Positions 54,179 through 63,602 of a stretch of 64,000 bases of DNA are shown one piece after another; the first letter of the stretch is position 1; each line of letters opens with the position of its first letter. The DNA is from JAKAGZ01 sp963748105. Lineage in GTDB: Bacteria > Bacteroidota > Ignavibacteria > Ignavibacteriales > Ignavibacteriaceae. The position numbers and the translations under genes were made by a program. The stretch lies in NCBI GenBank assembly GCA_963748105.1, contig CAVVHP010000005.1, forward strand, positions 62,001-126,000. Reading direction: 5' to 3'. A model generated the notes under the pieces. It saw nothing but the letters and a program-made list of their open reading frames with translations, was not told the origin of the DNA and made no database searches.

Positions 54179-55678
54179 CTAATAGTTGAAATAGAGAAAT
54201 GGCTGAAGAGAGGCAGACTTCACCTGAATAACAAGCCATATAACAAGAGCCAAAAGAACTGCCTGCCCATATACCGGTAGATTTGCAATTTTTTCCTGAA
54301 TTTTCGGTTCCCATGATCTTGGAAGAAAATGTAAAATATAGCCTAATAGAATTAAGGACACGACCTCAGGATAACCTTTAACAAATTGAAGGAATACTCC
54401 CTCTTTGAAAAAGCTAAATATCTGGCTAACCATATCTGTTGCCTTTTTCAGATTTTCAGCCCTGAAAAGAATTCCGGTAAACGTTAATAAATGGAATGTA
54501 AAAAGAACTTTCAGAAATCTATGAAATTTTGTGTCTTTAATTCGAATCTTTTTAAAGAATATATCACGTATTTTTTGAGTGAATATTGAAAAAACAATAT
54601 ATGTACTATGCAGGAGTCCAAAAACTACGAAAGTCCAGCTTGCACCATGCCAGAGTCCAACAACAAAAAAAGTAATGAAAACTGCTATTGCTGTACCATA
54701 AATTCGATAATTCCTAAACTTCATTTGCAGGGGCTTAAACAAAAAATCAAGCAGCCACGTTGAAAGAGAAATGTGCCATCTTCTCCAATAATCAGCAACG
54801 CTGGATGCTTTAAACGGCTGATTAAAGTTTTCCATTAGATTAAAACCCAGCAGCAACCCTATTCCCAAAGCCATGTCAGTATAACCGGAAAAGTCACAAT
54901 AAATTTGTAACGAGTAACCATAAACCGCCAGCAAATTTTCCACGCCTGTAAATCTAAGCGGGCTACCATAAACACGATCTATGAAATTAAGGCCAATATA
55001 ATCAGCGATAACCGCCTTTTTAAATAGACCGGAAATAATCAGAAATAATGCTTTACCGATATCGGCCTTAGTAACAATAATTTCTTCATCAAGCTGAGGC
55101 AGGAAGTTTGAAGCGCGGTCAATTGGCCCCTGCAAAATATTGGGAAAGAAAAACATATACAGAGAAAAATCCCTCAGGCTTTTCACAGGTTCATACATCC
55201 CCATATAAATTTCAATTACATAACTAAGTGCTTTAAAAGTATAAAATGAAATTCCAATAGGAAGGAAAATATCAAGTGGATGAATATTCCCTTTACTTAA
55301 ATCATTAATTATTTGAATAAAAAAATTAGTGTATTTGAAATATATCAAAAGGCCTAAATTTATTACCAGTGATAAGACAAAAAGTAATCTCCTTTTCCCA
55401 TCAGATTTTACATTGTGAATTAATTTCCCGGAATAAAAATTCAATAGTGCCATTATTACGAGTAATAAAGAGAAATATCCAGCTGCTTTGTAGTAAAAGA
55501 ACAGTGAAAAAAGAATAAGAGTGAAAATCTTTAATTTTTTATTTTTTGCCAGGTAATTATAAATAAACAACAGACCTGCAAACAAAAACAGAAAAAGGCT
55601 GGAACCAAAAAGCAGCGGATCATTAGGCGTATATTTAAATAAATCAAATAGTTTATTAAAATCCAAATAAGAAATCAT
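54179..55678 (-). CDS. MBOAT-family membrane O-acyltransferase (DltB/AlgI-like)
   Basis: A 499-residue polytopic protein with about eleven hydrophobic spans. The family motif and catalytic His lie in VGLWHGASWTFVVFGLLH, and SDYWRRWHISLSTWL is the conserved MBOAT stretch. LPIGISFYTFKALSYVIE is typical of AlgI/DltB. It would accept an acyl group from the adjacent ACP and pass it across the inner membrane to an extracytoplasmic glycan or lipid. The gene order SGNH-ACP-MBOAT supports a Dlt-like device. Confidence 0.92.
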   Translation of the reverse strand: MISYLDFNKLFDLFKYTPNDPLLFGSSLFLFLFAGLLFIYNYLAKNKKLKIFTLILFSLFFYYKAAGYFSLLLVIMALLNFYSGKLIHNVKSDGKRRLLFVLSLVINLGLLIYFKYTNFFIQIINDLSKGNIHPLDIFLPIGISFYTFKALSYVIEIYMGMYEPVKSLRDFSLYMFFFPNILQGPIDRASNFLPQLDEEIIVTKADIGKALFLIISGLFKKAVIADYIGLNFIDRVYGSPLRFTGVENLLAVYGYSLQIYCDFSGYTDMALGIGLLLGFNLMENFNQPFKASSVADYWRRWHISLSTWLLDFLFKPLQMKFRNYRIYGTAIAVFITFFVVGLWHGASWTFVVFGLLHSTYIVFSIFTQKIRDIFFKKIRIKDTKFHRFLKVLFTFHLLTFTGILFRAENLKKATDMVSQIFSFFKEGVFLQFVKGYPEVVSLILLGYILHFLPRSWEPKIQEKIANLPVYGQAVLLALVIWLVIQVKSASLQPFLYFNY

Positions 55679-55780
55679 TAATCCCAGGACTCCGTATTAA
55701 TAAATATTTGATTTATTGGAGACGTATTTTTTTAACGAAATAATTTTTGACAAGCACATCTATTAGAAAAAATTATTTTG

Positions 55781-56008
55781 CTACAATTTAGAATCAATAA
55801 GTTGCTGAAGCTCACCAATGTTTTTAATTTTCAGTATTTCAATTCCTTTAAATTTGAGATTATATTCTTTTTCAACTGCCAATATAACATTAATATGATT
55901 TAATGAATCCCACCCGGGGACCTGGTCCGCTGTAGTTTCATCTTTAATATCGAAATCGTCTAATTCAAGAACATCTAATATTACTTTTTTTAGTTTGTCT
56001 GAAATCAT
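55781..56008 (-). CDS. Acyl carrier protein of the MBOAT/SGNH module (DltC-like)
   Basis: A 75-residue carrier with S35 in PGWDSLNHINVI, the WDSLxH form common in DltC and specialised ACPs. A strong ribosome site (aggag) precedes the ATG at 56008. It sits between the SGNH gene (12 bases upstream) and the MBOAT gene (102 bases downstream), as expected for the acyl donor. Confidence 0.85.
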   Translation of the reverse strand: MISDKLKKVILDVLELDDFDIKDETTADQVPGWDSLNHINVILAVEKEYNLKFKGIEILKIKNIGELQQLIDSKL

Positions 56009-56020
56009 TTAATCTCCTGT

Positions 56021-57484
56021 TTATCTGTATTTTCTATAAGAAGCTAGAATTGCGTCAGCAATCATTTCTCCAATTTTGCTGGCTCCCTGTGCAGTAACGT
56101 GAGTATAATCTCTAAGAGCAAGTGGTGGATTTGCATAAACCCACTGTTCCATAGAATTCATACCACCCATTGCCTCAAAAGTATTCCAGAATGCTATGCC
56201 TGTTTTTTCAGCAATTTGCTCCTGTGTCTTAATTAAAAGTGGAATCCCCGGATCTGTTACAAATTTTGAACCTCTTTTAATACTTTTATCCCCTGCTCCA
56301 AGTAGTAAAAAACTAGTTTGAGGAAACATGCTTTTCATAAGATTGATATTTTTTATCATCTCATCTTCATACCAGTTATAATTTTTTGCAATTGGTGAAG
56401 CAACATTTCCCCCGAATGCTAAAATTATAAGTTTATAATTGCAAAGCCTGTCAAAATCTTTTAAGGTGTTATCAGTTAAATTACGGAAAGAGATTCCACT
56501 GTTTCCTCTCCAGGGATAATTATCTACATAAACCCCGTTTCCATCTTCCATACTAACTCCAAAAAACTCAGCCTGGTTTGCCATACTTGTACTCATCTTG
56601 AATGATCTGGAATTATCCGGTCCGTTTAACGTTAGTTCTTTTACTCCATTTCCCGGAGAAAGAACAGCTGTTTGTTCTGCACCATCGTTAAAGGAATATT
56701 TAATACTTGAGTTTTTAGCATTTGTGTAGAATATGCGTACCGTGCTAAATGTTCTTGCATCCGGATAGGCAGAAGTGGTTTGATATTTAACCCACGCGGG
56801 ACCATTTGGAACAGATACAAATCCATTCATCCCTAACGGCAGATGTTTTGGATTTCCCACAACTACGTTGTATGTAGACCAGTTATCCGAAAAAGACTGC
56901 CGTGTCGTGGATCTGAACATAATATCCTGCGAGGTAATAGCGAGCATACCAACGCCGTTGCCACCGAATTCTTTTTGGAGGTCCCTCCGGATATCTGCCG
57001 TAATCAGGTCTCCTTCAATTCCAGAATCACCGTAATGAGCTATTCTAATCTTGGTGCTATGAGAAATTTTAACAGCGCTATAAAAATAACTCATCTGAGC
57101 CACATTGCCAGAGATAGGAACATCTCTAATCTGTGGTCCGTTCTGAAAAGATTCTGTCGTAGCTTCTAATTCTTTGTTAAGGGATTTTAAAAAATCTGAC
57201 AATAAGTTTAATGATACTGAGGAATAAATAGATGATCTGTTTATGCCCGGATTTACAGGTATTTTACTATCTAATATTTCTTTAGAAAGAACTATATTAG
57301 TTTTTTGTTTAATTGAAGAAAAATCAAGCAGTGAATCAGGCTTGATATCCATTAATAAATCTACCGGCTTAATATCATATCCAAGAACTTTAAGATCAGA
57401 CGGCAGATATGATAAGGCTAATAACAATATTATTGCAATTACAAATACTAAAACGGGTCTTCTTTTTTCGTGAATCTCTGACAT
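56021..57484 (-). CDS. SGNH/GDSL-fold extracytoplasmic acyltransferase or esterase (DltD/AlgJ-like role)
   Basis: A 487-residue protein with an N-terminal transmembrane anchor (about 10-30). The SGNH domain has RIAHYGDSGIEGD (Ser nucleophile region), FGGNVAS (Asn) and DYTHVTAQGASKI (Asp-x-x-His), so the catalytic set is complete. The N-terminal 100 residues are a stalk-like region. It is the first gene of the minus-strand operon with ACP and MBOAT, so it is likely to complete acyl transfer on the periplasmic side. It is not close to DltD itself. Confidence 0.82.
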   Translation of the reverse strand: MSEIHEKRRPVLVFVIAIILLLALSYLPSDLKVLGYDIKPVDLLMDIKPDSLLDFSSIKQKTNIVLSKEILDSKIPVNPGINRSSIYSSVSLNLLSDFLKSLNKELEATTESFQNGPQIRDVPISGNVAQMSYFYSAVKISHSTKIRIAHYGDSGIEGDLITADIRRDLQKEFGGNGVGMLAITSQDIMFRSTTRQSFSDNWSTYNVVVGNPKHLPLGMNGFVSVPNGPAWVKYQTTSAYPDARTFSTVRIFYTNAKNSSIKYSFNDGAEQTAVLSPGNGVKELTLNGPDNSRSFKMSTSMANQAEFFGVSMEDGNGVYVDNYPWRGNSGISFRNLTDNTLKDFDRLCNYKLIILAFGGNVASPIAKNYNWYEDEMIKNINLMKSMFPQTSFLLLGAGDKSIKRGSKFVTDPGIPLLIKTQEQIAEKTGIAFWNTFEAMGGMNSMEQWVYANPPLALRDYTHVTAQGASKIGEMIADAILASYRKYR

Positions 57485-58231
57485 TACCAGACACCTCTGT
57501 TGTTCGCTTTTTATAATAATTTATTTCTGATTCCTGAAAAGCTAGCGAATTGTATATTTTGGAAAATTCAAATAGATCTATCAATTTACAGTTATTATTT
57601 TAAATTTGAACAATTTTTATACCATATCAAAACGAGTAATAGAGTCAAAATCTGATATAATGACGTATTTTTTTGATAAAAGTATTCTATTAAAATATCA
57701 TTTTAGTACGTTCGAATCAAAATATTCTAATGACAGGATATTGCCCTAGGAATTAAGCTTATTACCCGGCAAAAAAGTTACGATGTGTCAGCGTAGTTTT
57801 TTTGGAAAAATTTTGAAGATTATTTCAGATGGTTTTCTTCTTTGTCAGCATATTTTCTCCAGCTAATACCATGTAAAAGCAGGTAGCTCTGGATACTTTC
57901 TGTCCGTAATGATTGTCTTCGTTCCACTTTACTGAATATGTTCTGATTGACTTCTAATAGTTAATAAGGATCTTAACTTCATGACCAAGCATATAATATA
58001 TCCTTATTGTGACTAATTCAGATTTTGGCTATGCAAACCTCCTTAGAGTTGATAGATTTAACGGGTTAGGATAATTCTGGGAAATGTAGAATTCCGATTT
58101 AATAATTAAATTTCATAATCCGTAAGATTTATTCACTTTTTAGTTGATATTATTAAATCAAAGTTGCAATATTAAATTTTTGATTCAAATTAAAAGCAAA
58201 AATTCTATCATTTTATCAAAGCGGAGGAAGG
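57485..58231. other. Long intergenic region with a pseudogene relic
   Basis: No intact gene in 747 bases. The stretch 57500-57820 is AT-rich with no structure recognised. From 57825 to 58079 the minus strand holds a decayed type IX sorting domain (listed separately). The last 100 bases should carry the promoter of the NSS transporter, whose ribosome site (ggagg) lies at 58222-58226. Confidence 0.5.
57825..58079 (-). pseudogene. Relic of a type IX secretion C-terminal sorting domain
   Basis: Read on the minus strand from 58079, one frame gives QNYPNPLNLSTLRRFA, a stop (58029-58031), PKSELVTIRIYYMLGHEVKI, a second stop (57954-57956), then YSVKWNEDNHYGQKVSRATC and FYMVLAGENMLTKKKTI before a terminal stop. 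This tracks the whole type A sorting tail (QNYPNPFNPST, IPKxxxVxLKIYDxLGREV, GVYFYxLxAGxxxxTKKM), changed by substitutions only and in one frame. The large secreted protein it once ended is gone. It implies that the lineage has or had type IX secretion. Confidence 0.8.
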
Positions 58232-59806
58232 ATGTCGCAAAATGGTGAAAGAGAACAATGGGGAAGTAAAATTGGACTAATTCTGGCCGTTGCAGGCAAC
58301 GCAGTTGGATTAGGTAATTTTCTCAGATTCCCGGTTCAGGCTGCTCAAAATGGCGGCGGCGCTTTTATGATCCCTTACTTCATTTTCTTTTTGATTCTCG
58401 GTATACCATTAATGTGGATTGAATGGGGCATCGGCAGATATGGTGGAAGATTTAATCACGGTAGTGCGCCAGGTATGTTCGATGTTATTTGGAATAATAA
58501 ATTGGCAAAATACTTTGGTACACTAGGCCTGTTTATGTCAATGTGTATTTTGATTTATTATACTTATGTGGAGTCCTGGACCCTTGGTTTCAGTTTTTTT
58601 TCAATAACAAAACTTTATTTTAATGAAACCACCGCATCAACGATGCGTAACTTTCTTTACAGTTACCAGGGGCGCGCAATCGGGGATCACTTTGCAACTA
58701 TGTGGCCGGCATATATTTTAATGTTGATCACCTTCACATTAAATTTCTGGGTACTTTATAAAGGAATTTCAAAGGGAATTGAGAAACTTGCGAAAATTGC
58801 CTTACCCCTGTTGCTGGTTTTTGCAGCAGTTCTGGCTGTAAGAATTATGTTCCTTGGAACTCCCAATCCCTCTATTCCTGAAAATTCAGTCTGGAATGGA
58901 TTTGGATTTATCTGGAACCCGAATTTTAGTTTATTAAGCGATCCATCTATCTGGCTGGCCGCGGCGGGGCAGATATTCTTCACACTTTCCGTCGGTATGG
59001 GCACAATTCATGCCTATGCCAGCTATTTAAAACCCAAAGACGATATTGCACTCTCGGGCCTTACTACGGCATCAACAAATGGATTTGCCGAAGTTGTGCT
59101 TGGTGCAGCAATCGCAATCCCTGTTGGAGTAGCTTATTTTGGACTGCACGCAACACAGGAATTTGCAAAAGCAGGCGCTTATGATTTGGGGTTTGTTTCA
59201 ATGTCACTAATTTTCCAGAAAATCCCATTTGGTGAATATCTAGGATTTATGTGGTTCCTGCTTTTATTCTTTGCGGGCATAACATCATCCGTTGCTATGG
59301 GTCAACCCGTAATCGCATTCCTGGAAGATGAGTTCGGATTTAGCCGTAAAAAGGCGGTGCTTTCAATTGCACTTGTTGTAATGATTGCCGTCCAGTTTGT
59401 TGTATTCTTCCAGAAGTATGGATTTATGAATGAGATGGATTACTGGGCAGGTACATTTGGACTTGTAGTATTCGCTCTCGTTGAAACCGTTTTGTTTATG
59501 TGGGTCTTTGGAGCAGATAAAGCCTGGGCTGAAATGAATGCAGGAGGAGATTTTAAAATACCACGTGTGTTCTTTTATATTATGAAATTTGTTACCCCGG
59601 TAGTTCTTTTTATACTTATGATATGGTGGACTGTTCAAACAGCTATACCTACATTCCTACTTAACGGTGTTAACCCGGAAAACAAACCTTACTATTGGGG
59701 TTCAAGAGTACTTATGGCGGTTATTTTTATCGGACTGTTGCTGATGGTAAAAAAGGCATGGTCCAACCATAAGTCAGAAGAAGAAATGAAAATAAAAGCA
59801 GATTAA
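58232..59806 (+). CDS. Sodium-dependent NSS-family transporter
   Basis: A 524-residue inner-membrane Na+ symporter of the neurotransmitter:sodium family with about twelve spans. The first helix carries GNAVGLGNFLRFP, the sodium and substrate site region, followed by NGGGAFMIPYF, as in LeuT/MhsT. Likely substrate is an amino acid; the MetS-like small protein that follows suggests a methionine/alanine (MetP-type) carrier. It has a good ribosome site (ggaggaagg). Confidence 0.93.
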   Translation: MSQNGEREQWGSKIGLILAVAGNAVGLGNFLRFPVQAAQNGGGAFMIPYFIFFLILGIPLMWIEWGIGRYGGRFNHGSAPGMFDVIWNNKLAKYFGTLGLFMSMCILIYYTYVESWTLGFSFFSITKLYFNETTASTMRNFLYSYQGRAIGDHFATMWPAYILMLITFTLNFWVLYKGISKGIEKLAKIALPLLLVFAAVLAVRIMFLGTPNPSIPENSVWNGFGFIWNPNFSLLSDPSIWLAAAGQIFFTLSVGMGTIHAYASYLKPKDDIALSGLTTASTNGFAEVVLGAAIAIPVGVAYFGLHATQEFAKAGAYDLGFVSMSLIFQKIPFGEYLGFMWFLLLFFAGITSSVAMGQPVIAFLEDEFGFSRKKAVLSIALVVMIAVQFVVFFQKYGFMNEMDYWAGTFGLVVFALVETVLFMWVFGADKAWAEMNAGGDFKIPRVFFYIMKFVTPVVLFILMIWWTVQTAIPTFLLNGVNPENKPYYWGSRVLMAVIFIGLLLMVKKAWSNHKSEEEMKIKAD

Positions 59807-59826
59807 AAAAAAATTAAGAGGAAATT

Positions 59827-59934
59827 ATGGGATTAACAACAGGTGGTTTAATTTTTCTGATTTTAGCCTGGGGAAGCGTTACAACATTAACAGTGTACTG
59901 TTTTTTAAAAGTTATTAAGTCAGAAAAAAAATAG
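59827..59934 (+). CDS. MetS-like small subunit of the NSS transporter
   Basis: A 35-residue single-span membrane protein: a hydrophobic helix (GGLIFLILAWGSVTTLTVYC) and a short basic tail KSEKK. It lies 20 bases after the transporter stop, with AGAGGAAA as ribosome site. This size, position and the W-G-x-x pattern match the MetS small subunits paired with MetP-type NSS transporters. Confidence 0.8.
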   Translation: MGLTTGGLIFLILAWGSVTTLTVYCFLKVIKSEKK

Positions 59935-59940
59935 TAAAAA

Positions 59941-59978
59941 AAAGAGATGAGCTCTGTCGGGCTCATCTCTTTGATTCT
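59941..59978. terminator. Bidirectional terminator between the NSS operon and phosphofructokinase
   Basis: Perfect 12-bp stem AAAGAGATGAGC/GCTCATCTCTTT (59941-59952 with 59961-59972) and eight-base loop. On the minus strand it is followed by a run of Ts, on the plus strand by a weaker TTGATTCTTT. Confidence 0.85.
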
Positions 59979-59995
59979 TTCCTAGAAATAAATAT

Positions 59996-61369
59996 CTAAA
60001 ACATTCCATTCACATTATCATCATTGTAATTTTTATTCCCGCTTACCTGATGTGCAGTGTTTGAATCCGGTGCAGCTAATTTAATTTTCCCGTTTTTTAA
60101 ATTCTGATACAACAAATCATTTTCCAGAAGATAATAAAATTGCTCCCTAAAATCCTCCTGTGATATTCCACATGTAACAGCATATTTTGCAAGTTCATTA
60201 GGATCATCAAAATCAGCCTGGTTAAGCCTTAGCATATACCGGCGGGCAATATAAAAATATTCAGAACTTGGGTCGACCATTCTCACTTTAGTTTTTTGAG
60301 TTTCAGGATCAATAATTTCTTTAAAATAAAGTGGCACAAAATGACCATTCTGAATTGAAACCATCGCACCGTTACCACCATTCAAAATAAACTGGGTAGC
60401 TGCAAATCCTAGGTCCCGGGTATATTCCATATCAAATGGAATGGGATCGGCACATCTAAGTTCATAACCTATATTTTTTGCCACAACCGTAATTTTATTT
60501 CCTAATTCCTTCAACCTCTCCTGAACCTTGCTTTTTAAGATCTCTCCAAAATTGATTTCAGCAATCCTGATGTTATCATGGGCATCTCTTTCGATATCCA
60601 CAAGAGATTCCAAATCCTCAATATCAAGATGTTCTACAAGCCCTTCGGCAAGCATTGCGACACCATCAGTTCTTCCATAACTTAATCGTTTTACAATTGC
60701 ACCAACCAGCAGATCAACAATGTGAGAGAGTTTAATTGTATCCCCTGGAAATTCTTCCGGGATAACAGTAAGCGTTGCACCGGCGGCCTTCCCTATTCCA
60801 AGAGCCAGATGTCCTGCCTTTCTTCCCATAGATATAACAAAATACCATCTGGAGGTGGTTTGAGCATCAACCATCAGATTTTTTACAATTTCCACTCCTA
60901 TGTGACGTGCAGTCTGAAATCCGAAAGTAGGAATACCGTGCGGTAAATCAAGATCGTTATCAATTGTTTTGGGAACGTGGACAACTTTTATTCTACCGTT
61001 AGCAATTTCTTCGAGTTTTAATGCACTATAAGCTGTATCGTCACCCCCAATTGTTATAAGTTTGTCAACATTTAATCTTAATAGTGAAGAAACTGTATTT
61101 TCAAGATGCTTTTTATCTTTAGTAGGATTATTCCTAGCAATCCCTATATAAGATCCACCTCTGAAATGTATTCTGCTAACATTCTGAATTGTTAATTCTT
61201 TAACATGAGTAATGTCCCCTTCCATTATCCATCTGAATCCATCCTTAATTCCAATAATTTCAACACCTTCAAGTGAAGCCCTGATTGTGGCCGCACTTAT
61301 TACACTATTTATCCCCGGTGCGGGACCACCTCCTACCAATATTCCTAGTTTTTTAGGGGCTAATGACAT
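59996..61369 (-). CDS. 6-phosphofructokinase, probably pyrophosphate-dependent
   Basis: Glycolytic enzyme phosphorylating fructose 6-phosphate. The 457 residues contain GGGPAPGINSVI, GGDDT (about residue 110), PKTIDNDLDLP and EEFPGD. In ATP-PFKs the second Asp of GGDD is Gly, and the Lys of PKTIDND is usually Gly. Asp plus Lys is the PPi-specific combination, so a reversible PPi-PFK is likely. I chose the ATG at 61369 (MSLAPKK), seven bases after GGAG; a TTG at 61375 is too close to that site. Confidence 0.88.
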   Translation of the reverse strand: MSLAPKKLGILVGGGPAPGINSVISAATIRASLEGVEIIGIKDGFRWIMEGDITHVKELTIQNVSRIHFRGGSYIGIARNNPTKDKKHLENTVSSLLRLNVDKLITIGGDDTAYSALKLEEIANGRIKVVHVPKTIDNDLDLPHGIPTFGFQTARHIGVEIVKNLMVDAQTTSRWYFVISMGRKAGHLALGIGKAAGATLTVIPEEFPGDTIKLSHIVDLLVGAIVKRLSYGRTDGVAMLAEGLVEHLDIEDLESLVDIERDAHDNIRIAEINFGEILKSKVQERLKELGNKITVVAKNIGYELRCADPIPFDMEYTRDLGFAATQFILNGGNGAMVSIQNGHFVPLYFKEIIDPETQKTKVRMVDPSSEYFYIARRYMLRLNQADFDDPNELAKYAVTCGISQEDFREQFYYLLENDLLYQNLKNGKIKLAAPDSNTAHQVSGNKNYNDDNVNGMF

Positions 61370-61421
61370 TTTCAACTCCTATATTCATTATACTCAAGTA
61401 ACCTACTTATCAACAACTAAA

Positions 61422-63602
61422 TTAAAGCACTTTAAGTTTTGCAAATTTAAGCATCAACTGCTTTACGTTATTTCCTTCAAAATGTACAGTCGCCTTCTGC
61501 ATATCTCCAACACCCGAAACATCTGTTACTTTTCCCAATCCAAATTTATCGTGCATTACTCTTGCTCCAGGACGTAAAGTTTTATTATCCTGGTTAAAAT
61601 CTTCATATTCCATTTTCTTGAAGTATTCGTAATAAACTTCTTTTTTTGATTTTCTCTGAGAAGATTTTCTACCTATACCTCCGTTTACTTCCGTATATGC
61701 TTTTTTATTCATCTCTTCTATAAATCTTGATCTGCTCTGGTAGGCAACTTCACCAAATCGATATCTTGATCTGGCGTGAGATATATAGACTTTTTGCTGC
61801 GCTCTTGTTACAGCTACATAGAAAAGTCTTCTTTCCTCTTCCAGTGTTGCATCGGTGCTAAACCTGTTTGAAAGAGGGAAAATATCTTCTTCACAGCCTG
61901 AGATAAATACAACCGGGAATTCAAGTCCTTTTGAACTATGAATTGTAAGCAATGTTACGCTGTTTTTTTCTTCCTCGTACATATCAACTCCGGAAACAAG
62001 GGAGACATCTTCGAGGTATTGCTCAAGTGTTGAATTTTTATTAGAATTTGAGAATTCACTTAGTGCGGATAAAAGCTCATTAATATTTTCCCACCTTGCC
62101 ATGGACTCCGGCGTACGTTCTTCTTTGAACATTCGTAGCACACCGAGCTCATCTACAAGTGCTCTGGAAAGTTCGCCAACAGAGAGTTTATCTTTTAGAT
62201 CAATGTACTTATCAAGAAGTATTTTAAAACCTTTAACATTTTTCTGTATTCTTTCTTTAATATCTATTACTTCAAAAACCCTCGCCATCGTTTCGAATAA
62301 TGTCAAATCAAGTTTTCTGGCAAAAGCGATCATTCTTTTAATTGTAGTATTCCCTATCCCGCGCTGTGGAAAGTTCATTATTCTTAATAAACTTTCTTCG
62401 TCCTGTTGGTTTGAAATAACTCTCAGGTATGCTAAAATATCCTTAACTTCTTTTCTTCTATAGAATTCAATACCACCTATAATTTTGTAAGGAATTTTTT
62501 CTCTTCTGAAAATATCTTCAAGTGCTCTTGATTGAGCATTAGTTCTATAAAGGATAGCAAAATCCTTTAGCGATAATTTTTTCTTTGAAATTTCCTGCTT
62601 AATATACTTAGCAATCTGAAATGCTTCATCTTTTTCGTCAGCACATTTTAATAATGTAAGCAGATCGCCGTCATTGTTTTCAGTCCACAAAGTCTTTTTA
62701 ATTTGTCCGCTGTTATTTTTTATAACTGAATCTGCGGCCATTAATATTGTTTTTGTGGATCTGTAATTCTGTTCAAGCTTAAATATCTTGTGTTTAGGAA
62801 AATCTTTCTTAAAATCCAGCATGTTGCCAATGTTTGCTCCACGCCAACTATATATACTCTGGGCATCATCTCCGACAACACAAATTTTACCATCTTTATT
62901 TGTCAGAATTTTCAATAATTCATATTGTGCTTTATTAGTATCCTGAAACTCATCAACCAGCATGTATGTAAATTTCTTTTTATACTTTTGTAATACTTTT
63001 GAATTCTTTTCAAATAATTCAATTGGTTTCAACAAAAGATCTTCAAAGTCCATCGCATTATTTTCTACAAGGCGTTTTTGATATTCATCGTATACATCTG
63101 CAATTTTCTCTTCTACAAAAGAATCAGCATGCTTTTTCCTGTACTCAGCAGGCATAACCATTTGATTCTTCATATAACTGATTTTATGTTTTATAGAATT
63201 GGCGGTAACTCCCTCAATATCAATGTTGAGATTTGAAATAATATTCTGAACAAGTGATAAAGAATCTTCGGCATCATAGATAGAAAAATTATTTTTATAA
63301 TTCAGACTCTTTGCTTCAATTCTCAGAATCCTGGCAAAAATAGAGTGGAAAGTACCCATCCAGATTTGATCGGCTTTAGCTCCAACCAGCTCCCTGATCC
63401 TGCTTTTCATCTCATTTGCAGCTTTGTTAGTAAACGTCAAAGCAAGAATGCTATCTGGCTTGTATTTTTTAGATAAAAGGTGTGCAACTTTGTAGGTCAA
63501 TACTTTTGTTTTACCGGAACCTGCCCCGGCTACAATCATAGAAGGACCTTTATCGAATTCTACTGCTTTTTTTTGAGGCGCGTTTAGGGTTTTTAGGTTC
63601 AT
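61422..63602 (-). CDS. UvrD/PcrA/Rep-type superfamily I DNA helicase
   Basis: A 726-residue 3'-5' helicase for repair and replication restart. SF1 motifs in order are GAGSGKTKVL (I), LTFTNKAANEM (Ia), VDEFQDTN (II), GDDAQSIYSWRGA (III), LEQNYRST (IV), TIHSSKGLEF (V) and VAVTRAQQ (VI). The C-terminal tail (ARVMHDKFGLGKVTDVSGVG) is the PcrA/UvrD RNA-polymerase-binding Tudor-like domain. The tail favours PcrA/UvrD over Rep. Length is normal. Confidence 0.94.
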   Translation of the reverse strand: MNLKTLNAPQKKAVEFDKGPSMIVAGAGSGKTKVLTYKVAHLLSKKYKPDSILALTFTNKAANEMKSRIRELVGAKADQIWMGTFHSIFARILRIEAKSLNYKNNFSIYDAEDSLSLVQNIISNLNIDIEGVTANSIKHKISYMKNQMVMPAEYRKKHADSFVEEKIADVYDEYQKRLVENNAMDFEDLLLKPIELFEKNSKVLQKYKKKFTYMLVDEFQDTNKAQYELLKILTNKDGKICVVGDDAQSIYSWRGANIGNMLDFKKDFPKHKIFKLEQNYRSTKTILMAADSVIKNNSGQIKKTLWTENNDGDLLTLLKCADEKDEAFQIAKYIKQEISKKKLSLKDFAILYRTNAQSRALEDIFRREKIPYKIIGGIEFYRRKEVKDILAYLRVISNQQDEESLLRIMNFPQRGIGNTTIKRMIAFARKLDLTLFETMARVFEVIDIKERIQKNVKGFKILLDKYIDLKDKLSVGELSRALVDELGVLRMFKEERTPESMARWENINELLSALSEFSNSNKNSTLEQYLEDVSLVSGVDMYEEEKNSVTLLTIHSSKGLEFPVVFISGCEEDIFPLSNRFSTDATLEEERRLFYVAVTRAQQKVYISHARSRYRFGEVAYQSRSRFIEEMNKKAYTEVNGGIGRKSSQRKSKKEVYYEYFKKMEYEDFNQDNKTLRPGARVMHDKFGLGKVTDVSGVGDMQKATVHFEGNNVKQLMLKFAKLKVL

